Positions 43,001 through 50,592 of a DNA stretch of 64,000 bases are shown here, piece after piece. The DNA is from Minicystis rosea (GTDB taxonomy: Bacteria > Myxococcota_A > Polyangia > Polyangiales > Polyangiaceae), in the NCBI GenBank assembly GCA_001931535.1, contig CP016211.1:10958377-11022376 (forward strand). The letters run 5' to 3'. The notes below the pieces were generated by a model. That model was not told the origin of the DNA and did no database searches. It saw nothing but the letters and a program-made list of their open reading frames with translations. The translations under genes and the position numbers were made by a program. Each line of letters opens with the position of its first letter. Within the stretch, counting starts at the first letter, position 1.

Positions 43001-43869
43001 CTTCGTTCCCGCCGCACGTCGGTCGCTTCCGTCATCCGCTCGTCGTCGCGCACCTCGGCGACGCCGGCGGCGACATTTGGATCGACGCCGACGTGGAGGG
43101 CCCGCCGCTGCCTCCGGGCCGCATCAGCCCCGAGCTCCGCGGCCGCACGGCCATGTTGGAGAGCGGCGCCATGGTGACCGCGCCGGCCACCGGCGGTGAA
43201 GCGGGCGACGAGGTCGACGTGCGTCTCGCCCTCGACGACAAGGGCGACGCGCGCGGCACCTTCACCGTGCTCCTCCACGGCCGCGCCGCGCAGGGCCTCG
43301 CCGAAGCCTTCGAGACCGTGGTCGGCACCGAGCGTCGCGAGGTGCTCCGCGGCGTGGTGCTCGCGTGGCTCCCCTGGGCCGACGTCGAGGACGTCGCCGT
43401 CTCTTCCTCGGAAGGGTCTTGGGAAATCGCGCTCCGCGCCACCATTGCCATTCACGGCCTCGGCCGCCCCGAAGGCAAAGATGGCAAGACGTGGGTCCTC
43501 GCCGGCCTCGAGCCCGTGCACACGCCCTTTCCGCGTGGCCCGGTGGGCACCCTCGGCGGCACCTACGCCTCGCGCGGCGCCCGCCAAAACGCGCTCTCCA
43601 TCGAAGTCCCGCTCCAATACCACTTCCGCCGTCGCATCGAGCTCCCCGCCGGCGCCACCATCGCTCGCGCGCCGGTCGATCTCGACATCAACGACAACAA
43701 CGTCCACGCCCGCCGCAAGCTCAAGGCGACAGGCAACGTCGTCGAAGAGGACTTCATCCTCAGCCTGCCCACGGGCACCGTCCCCGCGGCGCGCTACCAA
43801 GCCTTCGTCGAAAAGGTGCAAGCCATCGACGATGGCTTCATGGCCGGCACGCGCATCAAGGTGAAGTGA
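40081..43869 (+). CDS. Lipoprotein with DUF3857/transglutaminase-like fold lacking catalytic Cys
   Basis: The protein has 1262 residues with a lipoprotein-type signal (LTAIALLATAC, Cys21). The helical middle and C-terminal parts follow the layout of the 12377-16498 protein. The DUF3857-like beta region shows KRIHKRDGRVLEPDAAANAA and LEQGDYVEVIAEGWAL. The transglutaminase-like region has GSRSWVIYRALRELGVKVEL where the paralogue has GDCDDKAM. The nucleophile Cys is absent, while His985 (FRHPLV) and Asp1002 (IWIDAD) remain. It is therefore probably a non-enzymatic scaffold or binding protein. Its stop overlaps the murB start by one base. Confidence 0.82.
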   Translation: MTRPSSRTLPLTAIALLATACAGTPPAASPSGGADFAHAYEEALHDEATNPTAAEGYLALVDLAVADPDAPGALPAALAAVDALVSATTPGFEGSGPHAIAFRSRELVSTVTTRLRRAWYSAGAERSVPSANVAFIRGAIASALHGLALFVGDAKAASTWSARRGCVRTATLVGPFDWTPLRALEEPSPIDAHAPLAASYAGIAPFATAIAPQPAYADQCQLDVTAARGVPGAQAIIVDLTVPRAETIHVALTTSSAAAVDVGGVRALRRGYELGGRPVMRMASVDVQKPGQLRVVVHVAQKGDGNAIELDAWDSHGQPLVAHAVKPGVAADATASAARAVEITAPAEGGSASALLSAAGLLALGDARGASHLIEPRGSDATPRSAALDLVYARAVENADDLPDNKILERLRGAIDRTLAGWPTSWEARVGHARATERRRGAGEGLVEALRELGAAPGKAKSEAPLSPEKNQMIAAYVALSARRAQLFDVMETAYADLAKLAPDAPMHAAVDARLHARSGPNAVRAACEGGLSRADTDCFDAHRDRGDFGAALVELDRLRHLRGAEQGLKDFELSVRIAAGDHAGALKVYDSMSPGERRLLDTLGFSAAAAPAEAKARAARDRNTARDTPYALGSLARVLGLDPDPAPAFEAAGRKLVLADRQSAFLPGAGTAVLRHDERYAIDANGFVHWVFYDLRRVSGTTDVAQGGTLVGPMIEGRSVPRLLRKRIHKRDGRVLEPDAAANAAQASDLSQLEQGDYVEVIAEGWALPSDTGQLVLDTPDLLPERTSVREATIEIRRAASVPFAMWSHPLLGTPEEKVDGGMNVRVWRLSNQAPRRIEDGVPKMERNVAVSLGTQTWAQIARAIQENVRSLDDRDPYVVRWAEEAAGADRAVGKALVERVVAAVGKKVKVGSAGELSDVAAVFGGGAQRQTARTILELGQGSRSWVIYRALRELGVKVELAIAETEPFSAVASFPPHVGRFRHPLVVAHLGDAGGDIWIDADVEGPPLPPGRISPELRGRTAMLESGAMVTAPATGGEAGDEVDVRLALDDKGDARGTFTVLLHGRAAQGLAEAFETVVGTERREVLRGVVLAWLPWADVEDVAVSSSEGSWEIALRATIAIHGLGRPEGKDGKTWVLAGLEPVHTPFPRGPVGTLGGTYASRGARQNALSIEVPLQYHFRRRIELPAGATIARAPVDLDINDNNVHARRKLKATGNVVEEDFILSLPTGTVPAARYQAFVEKVQAIDDGFMAGTRIKVK

Positions 43870-44963
43870 TGTCGATTCGAGAGGGCATCCTCCTCGCGCC
43901 GCGCACCACCCTCGGCGTCGGCGGCCCCGCGCGCCATTTCGTCGAAGCCACCACCGAAGCCGAGGTCATCGAAGCGCTCGCCTTTGCCCGCGCCCGCGGC
44001 CTCGAGACGCTCGTCTTGGGCGGCGGATCGAACCTGCTCGTCGCCGATCGCGGCTTCGACGGCCTCGTCCTCTGCCCTCGTGTGCGCGGCCTCGACATCG
44101 AGGATCGCCATGACGTCGTCGAAATCGACGCCGGCGCCGGCGAGCCTTGGGACGAGTTCGTCGCCCATGCCGTCTCGCGCGGTTGGGCAGGTATCGAATG
44201 CTTGTCCGGCATCCCCGGCGACGTGGGCGCGACACCCATTCAGAACGTCGGTGCCTATGGACAAGACGTCTCCGAAACCATCGTCCGCGTCCGCGTCATC
44301 GAGCGATCCACCGGCGCATCGGTGGAGCTCGACCGCTCCCGTTGTGGCTTTGGATATCGCGACAGCATCTTCAAACGCGAGGACGCGAATCGCTTCGTCA
44401 TCACCCGAGTCCGCTTCGCCCTGCGCCCCGGCGGCGCGCCCAGCGTGAAGTACGCGGAGCTCGAAAAGAAGCTCGCCGGCCGGCCGTCACCAACCCTCGC
44501 CGAGGTGCGCGAGACCGTGATCGCGCTCCGCCGGAGCAAATCGATGGTGCTCGATCCCAGCGACGAGAATGGCAAGAGCGCCGGATCGTTCTTCACGAAT
44601 CCCACCCTCGACATCGACTCTGCCGGAGAGGTCGAGCGTCGCGTGGTGGCTGCCGGTGTCCTCGCCCCCGGCGAAGCGATGCCGAAATACGCCGCCGAAG
44701 GCGGTCAGGTGAAGCTCTCGGCCGCCTGGTTGATCGAGCGCGCCGGCTTCAAGAAAGGCACGCACGAAGGCCCGGTGGGCATCTCGACCAAGCACTCCCT
44801 CGCCCTCGTGAACCGCGGCGGCGCGCGCGCCTCCGACATCGTGTCCTTCGCGCGCCGCGTCCGCGACGGCGTCCGCGAGAAATTCGGTGTGACCTTGGTG
44901 CCCGAGCCGGTGATGGTGGGATTCACGCGCGAGGAGCTTGGGGGGCTCTCGGGCGAGGGGTGA
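43869..44963 (+). CDS. murB: UDP-N-acetylenolpyruvoylglucosamine reductase
   Basis: This 364-residue FAD enzyme of peptidoglycan synthesis reduces the enolpyruvyl group to lactyl to give UDP-MurNAc. The N-terminal FAD domain has APRTTLGVGGPARHF and LVLGGGSNLLVADRGFDG; later come SGIPGDVGATPIQNVGAYGQ and GYRDSIFK. The catalytic serine is in GSFFTNP. The insert pattern (AEVRETVIALRRSKSM region) fits type I MurB. ATG at 43869 overlaps the previous stop (TGATG), coupling this essential gene to a transglutaminase-fold lipoprotein. Confidence 0.96.
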   Translation: MSIREGILLAPRTTLGVGGPARHFVEATTEAEVIEALAFARARGLETLVLGGGSNLLVADRGFDGLVLCPRVRGLDIEDRHDVVEIDAGAGEPWDEFVAHAVSRGWAGIECLSGIPGDVGATPIQNVGAYGQDVSETIVRVRVIERSTGASVELDRSRCGFGYRDSIFKREDANRFVITRVRFALRPGGAPSVKYAELEKKLAGRPSPTLAEVRETVIALRRSKSMVLDPSDENGKSAGSFFTNPTLDIDSAGEVERRVVAAGVLAPGEAMPKYAAEGGQVKLSAAWLIERAGFKKGTHEGPVGISTKHSLALVNRGGARASDIVSFARRVRDGVREKFGVTLVPEPVMVGFTREELGGLSGEG

Positions 44964-44971
44964 GGAGGCAA

Positions 44972-45013
44972 GAGAGCGTGGGTATCGATCGTGGGACCCG
45001 TCCTCACGCTCTC
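44972..45013. terminator. Bidirectional terminator-like hairpin after murB
   Basis: A 9-bp stem GAGAGCGTG (44972-44980) pairs with CACGCTCTC (45005-45013), with an inner GGGT/ACCC pairing. It sits between the convergent murB and vgrG genes. Confidence 0.6.
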
Positions 45014-45023
45014 CTTTCGAGCC

Positions 45024-46475
45024 TCAAATATCCTTCATCTCCACCAGCACACCCGACGCCGTCTTCAATCGATTGGCGAGCGAGTTCACGCTGGTCACCG
45101 GCGAGGGCGTCTCGGGGTTGGGGACGGCGCCGACGATGAGGGGGCGGTCGGGGTCGCCGTCGGCGAAGACGAGGAGCACTTCGACGCCCGGCTTGAGCGG
45201 GAAGTGCATGCCGTAGTCGGCGCCGACGTGCGGTTGAATCATGCGGATGGGGCGAGAGGCTTTGCGCTGCCCGGGCGCGGTGGTGTCGAAGAGGAGCTTG
45301 ATCGTGTAACGACCGTGATCGTCGATCTTGGCGTATTGGCCCACGGGGTCGGCGGGGTCTTGCTCGACGACGCCGGTGAGCACGCCGTGGATGCGCGGCT
45401 TCGGCGTGACGCGCGCCGGGCGGAAGGTGAGCTTCGCCGAGGTGGCGTTGAACGTCCCTCGATACGAGGGCTTCGCGTCACCACCGCTGCCGTGGCCGTG
45501 CGTGAGCACCGATTGCGTGAGGTGGTGCTCGATGTCGGTCACCAGGAAGCCCCCATCCGTGAGGCGCGCGTGGCCGTCGAGGCGGAAGCGCGTGCCGGCG
45601 CCGAGCAGGCATGAAGCGCTGTCGCCCTCGAACACACGGCGACGACACGACAGCTCCTCGGCGCGGATTTGCGCCAGCGCTGCGGCCGTCTCCGGCGACT
45701 TCACGTGCGCGCCGTACTCCACGATGCCACCGCCGAAGCCCGAGGGGACTTCCACCATGCCCGTGAGCTCGACCTGCGGCGTGCGGTAGTTGTAGTCCTG
45801 AACGACGTACATGCTCGGCGAGAGCCGCGTCGTCGACTCGATGCGGGTGATGTCGCGATTCTCGCCGCGCGGGTGGAAGGTCAACGGCTCTTCGAGCGCG
45901 CGGAAGCCGGTCGTGTGATCGGTGAACACGATCTTGTCGTGCCCCTCGTGCTCGAAGAAGAAGCTGATGCCGGCGTGCTCGGTGAGGCGGGAAATGAAGG
46001 CGAGATCGCTCTCCCGATATTGAACGACGAACTCGAGCTTGGGATATTTGCCGAGGAGCCGCATCTCCACGTCGCTCGGTCCGAGGCCGCAGAGATCGAG
46101 CTTGTGTTGGATGATCTCGGGCACCGACTGGTGCATGTAGATCTCCTGCGTCTCCACCAGCGTGAGCCGGAAGGCGCGGGGGACGATCTTGAGGCGATAG
46201 GAGCGGTGCTCGACCTCGGTCTCGAGCGTCTCGTGGACCTCGGCGATCATGCCGTGGACCTTGCGTACCTCGATCCCGTCGCGGAGGAAGATGAGCGACA
46301 CCTCGGCGCCCGCCATGGTGTCGGCGTTGGGCTCTTCGGTGTCGGTCGAGACGATGCCCACGTCGAACGCGAAGAGCCGAGAGATGCCCTCGCGTCCAGA
46401 GAGGGTGTGCACTCGCACGTTGCTCGTGTCGAATTGCGCCGACTCGAGGACGACCTCCACTTGATCGCTAGCCAT
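45024..46475 (-). CDS. vgrG: Type VI secretion spike protein VgrG, short form
   Basis: This 483-residue VgrG/TssI has the gp27-like base (DQVEVVLESAQFDTSNVRVH, VRKVHGMIAEVHETLETE, IYMHQSVPEIIQHKL, YRESDLAFISRLTEHAGISF). The gp5 OB-fold follows (HGVLTGVVEQDPADPVGQ, IRMIQPHVGADYGMHFPLKP, VLLVFADGDPDRPLIVGAVP). It ends at MKDI soon after the OB-fold, so the long triple beta-helix needle of typical VgrGs (600 or more residues) is absent. ATG at 46475 (MASDQV). It heads a spike/cargo island with no sheath or baseplate genes. Confidence 0.93.
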   Translation of the reverse strand: MASDQVEVVLESAQFDTSNVRVHTLSGREGISRLFAFDVGIVSTDTEEPNADTMAGAEVSLIFLRDGIEVRKVHGMIAEVHETLETEVEHRSYRLKIVPRAFRLTLVETQEIYMHQSVPEIIQHKLDLCGLGPSDVEMRLLGKYPKLEFVVQYRESDLAFISRLTEHAGISFFFEHEGHDKIVFTDHTTGFRALEEPLTFHPRGENRDITRIESTTRLSPSMYVVQDYNYRTPQVELTGMVEVPSGFGGGIVEYGAHVKSPETAAALAQIRAEELSCRRRVFEGDSASCLLGAGTRFRLDGHARLTDGGFLVTDIEHHLTQSVLTHGHGSGGDAKPSYRGTFNATSAKLTFRPARVTPKPRIHGVLTGVVEQDPADPVGQYAKIDDHGRYTIKLLFDTTAPGQRKASRPIRMIQPHVGADYGMHFPLKPGVEVLLVFADGDPDRPLIVGAVPNPETPSPVTSVNSLANRLKTASGVLVEMKDI

Positions 46476-46571
46476 GCATCGGAGCACACCAGAGCCGTAG
46501 AACGGCTGCAAGCACGAGCGCGCCCAGCTGGGCTCGACAGGCGACGGAGCCGGGTGGTACCTCCATCGGCC

Positions 46572-47180
46572 ATGTCGGAGTCCAGCACAGCGCCGAAGCT
46601 CCACTGTCTCGGAGGCGGCGTCGCGCCGCGCGATCTCGCCGCCGATCTCGCGTCCCTCCTCCACATCCCCGCACAAGCGCGAGACCCGCTCTGGGAGATC
46701 CTCGGGCCGAGCCTCGCCGATCCGGTGCCCGCCGGGATGGAGGGGCAGGTGAACGAGTTTTGCCGGGCGTTCGATGTCGACGGCGGCGAGCTGGCGCGCG
46801 CGGTGCGAGCCTGTCGCTTCCTGCTCCGCGGGGCCGCGTCACGCGACGTGAGCCGCGCCGACTTCGCCACCGATCTCATGGCCCTCTCGGGCCCGGGCGC
46901 GATCGGCGCCATCCTCTTGCCCCGTTACGAAATGGCCAAATCCCGCATCCGCCGCGAGATGATGGGCCACACCATCGCCGACCACGGCAAGCTCGTGGAG
47001 AGCATCGATTATCGTGTCGACACGACGGTGTCGTCGAGCCGCGCGGAGCGGCTCGGCGGACGCGTCGTCACCTTGACGTTCGGGTGCCGCGCGCGCGACG
47101 GGCGGGAAGAGATCACGATTCAGCTCCTCCCCGAAGCCGTGGAGGAGCTTTTGCGCGTCTGTCAGAAGGTCATGTCCTGA
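46572..47180 (+). CDS. COMM-domain-like protein
   Basis: The 202-residue protein has a helical N-terminal part (about 45-140: QVNEFCRAFDVDGGELARAV, RFLLRGAASRDVSRADFATD). It is followed by a C-terminal block (about 135-202): LVESIDYRVDTTVSSSRAER, then VVTLTFGCRARDGREEITIQ and LLPEAVEELLRVCQKVM. Helical HN domain plus 'W/Y-R-V-D ... beta strands ... L.P.....LL..' is the pattern of eukaryotic COMMD proteins. The similarity is by eye. It lies on the plus strand between two minus-strand T6SS genes, divergent from vgrG and convergent with the PAAR-S41 gene. An immunity, adaptor or chaperone role is possible. ATG at 46572. Confidence 0.72.
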   Translation: MSESSTAPKLHCLGGGVAPRDLAADLASLLHIPAQARDPLWEILGPSLADPVPAGMEGQVNEFCRAFDVDGGELARAVRACRFLLRGAASRDVSRADFATDLMALSGPGAIGAILLPRYEMAKSRIRREMMGHTIADHGKLVESIDYRVDTTVSSSRAERLGGRVVTLTFGCRARDGREEITIQLLPEAVEELLRVCQKVMS

Positions 47181-47219
47181 AGCTGTGATCGAGAAAGCTG
47201 CTGCGCGTCGCTCTCTCGG

Positions 47220-48272
47220 TCACATCTCGAGCTCGATCGCGATCCGGAGCGCTGCGAGCAGCGGCGCGTCCGTCTCCAGATCGGCGGTGGCCTCGCCGTG
47301 GATATCGATGTCCGGCGTCACGGCCTCGGCATCGCTCGCGTCGATGCGACACCGCGCGGCCGTCACGTAGCGAACGCCGTCCGGGCCCGAGACGATGGTT
47401 TGCGCGGTCATCTTGCCATAGGTCCGCTCACCGACGACGACGGCGCGCTGGTGCGCTTGGAGGCAACCGGCGAAGAGCTCCGCCGCGGAGGCCGTGGCGC
47501 GATCGACGAGGAGGACGAGAGGCAGCGTGCATGGATCGTCGTGCGTCGCGTGATGCGCCGTCTCGTCGCCGTCGCCGTCCACGACCGTCGCGATCGTGGT
47601 GCCGCGTGGCAGGAAATCGCCGGCCAGGCGCAGGAAGGCATCGAGCTCGCCGCCCGGGGCGCCGCGCAGATCGAGGATGAGCGCTCGCCCGCCGCGCGCT
47701 TCGATGCGCCGGATGGCATCATGCGCCCGCGCCGGCAAATCGGCCGTGAAACGCGCGATCGCGAGGAGCGCGACGCCGCCGGGCAGGAGCACGGGAGCAC
47801 CGATGGGCGCGACGTCGTGGAGCGAGGCCGGGATCGCCGCCAGGGCTTCCGCGTCGAGCGCCGCGCCTTCGGCGAGGCCGGTCGCGCGATCGCAATAGAA
47901 CACGTTCACCGCGCTCGGCACGAGCACGGCGCCGAGCGCGTTGTTCATGTTGTTGCCCGTGGTCGGGCAGCACAGGTTGATGGCCGGCATCTGATCGATG
48001 CTCACGATGGGATTGCCCATCGTGTACGCGCCCATCTGCTTGAACATCGGGTGCGCGGTGCCGCCCTCGTCGCCCGAGGTCATCGGGATCTTCGAGGCCA
48101 TGTTGAGCGCGTTCATCCCCGACACCTTCACCACCGGGGAGAAGGGCGTCGCCTGTGCGTTCATGGCGATGTTGGGATACGGCACGGGCACCACCGCCGG
48201 ACCCGCGGGTGTCATGCACACGTCGGGAAAGCCCATGTTCATTCCGGCGCCACGATTGGATGCAGGCAGCAT
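47220..48272 (-). CDS. PAAR-like (DUF4150) tip fused to S41 serine protease
   Basis: The protein has 350 residues. About 1-125 are a DUF4150 PAAR-like domain (FPDVCMTPAGPAVVPVPYPN, KIPMTSGDEGG, YTMGNPIVSID, CCPTTGNNMN), which caps VgrG. About 155-350 are a peptidase S41 core: ALILDLRGAPGGELDAFLRL, VDRATASAAELFAG with Ser262, and VVGERTYGKM with Lys287. The 25-residue Ser-Lys spacing is that of the Prc/CtpA catalytic dyad. There is no PDZ domain and no signal peptide. It is a strong candidate for a specialised T6SS effector that delivers a protease. It lies upstream of vgrG on the same strand and immediately downstream of the DUF3540 gene. Confidence 0.88.
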   Translation of the reverse strand: MLPASNRGAGMNMGFPDVCMTPAGPAVVPVPYPNIAMNAQATPFSPVVKVSGMNALNMASKIPMTSGDEGGTAHPMFKQMGAYTMGNPIVSIDQMPAINLCCPTTGNNMNNALGAVLVPSAVNVFYCDRATGLAEGAALDAEALAAIPASLHDVAPIGAPVLLPGGVALLAIARFTADLPARAHDAIRRIEARGGRALILDLRGAPGGELDAFLRLAGDFLPRGTTIATVVDGDGDETAHHATHDDPCTLPLVLLVDRATASAAELFAGCLQAHQRAVVVGERTYGKMTAQTIVSGPDGVRYVTAARCRIDASDAEAVTPDIDIHGEATADLETDAPLLAALRIAIELEM

Positions 48273-48278
48273 GATGGC

Positions 48279-48833
48279 TTATCCCAGGTGAATCTCTTTG
48301 CCGTTGATGGCGACCTTGCCCTCCGTGAGGATGGTCGCCGACTTCGATTGCGAGAAGGACGCGCCCTCCACCACCGAGTGTGATTTGCCGGCGCGCATGC
48401 TCCACAGCTCGGTGACGTGCTGGGCCAGCGAGGTCACCTTCTGCGTCACCGCTTCGGCCAAGATGCGGAGCTTGCTCGCGCGGAGCGACACGTCGGGCGC
48501 ATCGATCTCCACGCCCTTCCCGCCCGAGAGGCGCAGCACGCCGTCCACCGAGCGCACCTCGACGTCACCGGGCACCGCGATCACCGCGCGCCCGGTGCCG
48601 CGCAGGACACCGATGACGTAGTGGCCTTCGGCGTTGCCGATCACGAGGAGCACGTCGTCCACGTTGGGCTCGTAGGCGAAGGCGAGCGCGAGCGTGGCCG
48701 AGACCTCCGCGCCGCTCGGCAGGCGCACGTCCACGTCCGTGGCGCGCACGGCCGTGACCTCGGCGGGGCCGAGGTAGTCGCGCGCCGGGGCCGGCTCGGA
48801 TCGATCGCTTCGCAGTGCGGTTACCTTCGCCAT
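48279..48833 (-). CDS. DUF3540 protein, T6SS spike-associated
   Basis: The 184-residue protein has an OB-fold-like first half (AEVTAVRATDVDVRLPSGAE, VDDVLLVIGNAEGHYVIGVL) resembling the gp5 domain of VgrG. It is followed by short beta repeats (VEVRSVDGVLRLSGGKGVEI, DVSLRASKLRILAEAVTQKV) like a beta-helix, and ends in GKVAINGKEIHLG. DUF3540 genes cluster with DUF2169, DUF4150 and pentapeptide genes. ATG at 48833 has GAGGAG 5 bases upstream. It stops 6 bases before the PAAR-S41 start. Confidence 0.87.
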   Translation of the reverse strand: MAKVTALRSDRSEPAPARDYLGPAEVTAVRATDVDVRLPSGAEVSATLALAFAYEPNVDDVLLVIGNAEGHYVIGVLRGTGRAVIAVPGDVEVRSVDGVLRLSGGKGVEIDAPDVSLRASKLRILAEAVTQKVTSLAQHVTELWSMRAGKSHSVVEGASFSQSKSATILTEGKVAINGKEIHLG

Positions 48834-48852
48834 GTCATCTCCTCGACTGCCA

Positions 48853-50592
48853 TCATCGTGCGAGCCGCTCGGGCGGCGTCCAAGCTTCGGCCTCGAGCCG
48901 ATCGAGATCGGTGCGCCTCGCGGCGAGGAGGCTCGCGGTCGTCCACACCACGTTCGCGTCGCGCACGGCGTGGAGGTTCGCCGTGAAGAGCTCCGCGCCC
49001 GTGAAATCCGCCGATCCCACGTTGGCGTGGGACATGTCCGCGTAATGGAGGCGCGCGCCCGTGAAGAGGGTCCCCTGCGCGTCGGCCTCGATCCACAGGG
49101 TCTCGCGCAGATCGGCGCCCGCGAGGTTCGCATACCCCACATCGGCCTTGGTAAAGGTCGCATAACGGAGCGCCGCCTTGGCGAGCTTGGCGCTCTTGAG
49201 CACGGCCTCTCCGAAGAAGGCCGCCTTGGCCATCACGCCGCTCATGTCCGCGAGCTCGAGCCGTGCCTCTTTGAAATTGGTGCGAAACAGCTTGGAGCCG
49301 CGGAAATCGACCTTGCGCAGATCGGCTTTGGTGAAGTCCGCGTCGGTGAGATCGCAATCGGTGAGCGCCATCCCCATCATCGCGCAACCGGCGAACGAGC
49401 AACGCGTGAGCGACAGACCGGCGAGCTTGATCTTGGTGAGATCGATGCCGCTGAAATCGATCGTCTTGAAGGTCGCCTTGTCGAGGATCGCTCCATCGAG
49501 CGTCGCCTCGCTCAGGCTCGCGCCCCAGAGGAAGGCGCTTTGCAGATTGGCATTCTGGAGATTGGCTTTGCCGAGCGAGGTCATCACGAGGCGCGCCGAG
49601 GAGAGATTGGCGCCCGTGAGGTCGGCCTCGTCGAGCATGGCGAGCTCGAGATCTTGCCCGCGCAGATCCACGCCGCGCAGCGTGGCCCCCGTGAGGAGGA
49701 CCCGCTTGAGGTGAGCCCCCTCGAAATCGGCGCCCGTCAGATCGCAGCCCGACAAGTCGCAGAGCTCGAGCTGCGTGGCCCGCAGGTTCGCGTCGCGCAG
49801 GTGGATGCCGGCGAGCGAGGTGAAGCGGAGATCGGCGCCCTCGAGATCGAGCCTGTCGACCACCTTGCCTTCGAGCTCGGCGATGCGGGGATCGCCTTCC
49901 GGGAGATCGTGCTTCGTCAGGATCGCGCCCTTGAAGAAGCACTTGGCGAGCTTCTGCGGGAGCATGGCGCCGCGCAGATCGGCCTGCACGAAGACCGCGG
50001 CCTCCATGTCCGCGTCGCGCAGGTCGGCGAAGATCATCGTCGCCGAAGCGAACGCGCTCTCGCGGACGTGCGCGCCGCGGAGCGAGGCGGAGGTGAGATC
50101 GGCCTGCGTGAGGCTCGTCTTCACGAGCGTGGCGCCGCTGAGATCGGCGCCGCCCATGTTCGAGCGATCGAGCCGCGCCTCGGTGAGGTTCGCGCCGGTG
50201 AGCTTCGCCTGCGCCAGGTTGGCGCGGGCGAGCACGGTGCCGGTGAGATCCATGCCCGAGAAATCGACGCCCGCGAGGCGCACGCCGAGGAGCTTGGCGC
50301 CCGCGAGCTTGGCGCCGCGGAGCTTTACGCCTTCGAGCTCGACCATGAGGAACGAGGCGCCCGTGAGATCGGCGCCTTCGAGGTTCACCCCCGCGAGGCG
50401 ACAGGAGACGAGCTCGGTGCCGCGGAGATCGGCGCCGCGCAGATCGGCGCCGTCGAGGATCACCCGCGTGAGCTTGGCCCCCGCGAGACGCGCGCCCGTG
50501 AGCGTGCGTCCGCGCAGATCCAGCGACGAGATCTTCGCGCCCTGGAGGTCTTCGCCGGCCGCGATGCGGCTCATGAAATCGTCTACCGTCAC
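48853..50592 (-). CDS. Pentapeptide-repeat protein of T6SS island
   Basis: The 579-residue protein is built almost entirely of A(D/N)LXX pentapeptides (for example LTGARLAGAKLTRVILDGAD, ADLTGANLSSARLVMTSLGK), predicting a right-handed quadrilateral beta-helix. A less regular interruption lies around the segment LTKHDLPEGDPRIAELEGKV. GTG at 50592 overlaps the stop of the DUF2169-pentapeptide gene by 4 bases (GTGA), showing coupling. Role unknown: structural spike, adaptor or cargo are all possible. The same frame stays open far upstream, but that region overlaps the neighbour. Confidence 0.88.
   Translation of the reverse strand: MTVDDFMSRIAAGEDLQGAKISSLDLRGRTLTGARLAGAKLTRVILDGADLRGADLRGTELVSCRLAGVNLEGADLTGASFLMVELEGVKLRGAKLAGAKLLGVRLAGVDFSGMDLTGTVLARANLAQAKLTGANLTEARLDRSNMGGADLSGATLVKTSLTQADLTSASLRGAHVRESAFASATMIFADLRDADMEAAVFVQADLRGAMLPQKLAKCFFKGAILTKHDLPEGDPRIAELEGKVVDRLDLEGADLRFTSLAGIHLRDANLRATQLELCDLSGCDLTGADFEGAHLKRVLLTGATLRGVDLRGQDLELAMLDEADLTGANLSSARLVMTSLGKANLQNANLQSAFLWGASLSEATLDGAILDKATFKTIDFSGIDLTKIKLAGLSLTRCSFAGCAMMGMALTDCDLTDADFTKADLRKVDFRGSKLFRTNFKEARLELADMSGVMAKAAFFGEAVLKSAKLAKAALRYATFTKADVGYANLAGADLRETLWIEADAQGTLFTGARLHYADMSHANVGSADFTGAELFTANLHAVRDANVVWTTASLLAARRTDLDRLEAEAWTPPERLAR

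Noticed and set aside
39733..43821. 1362-codon minus-strand frame opposite the transglutaminase-fold lipoprotein
   Set aside because: Shadow of 40081-43869; the plus strand has the signal peptide, family motifs and coupling to murB.
45669..46571. Long plus-strand frame opposite vgrG
   Set aside because: It is the reverse-complement shadow of vgrG. Only the part from 46572 has independent, family-like sequence.
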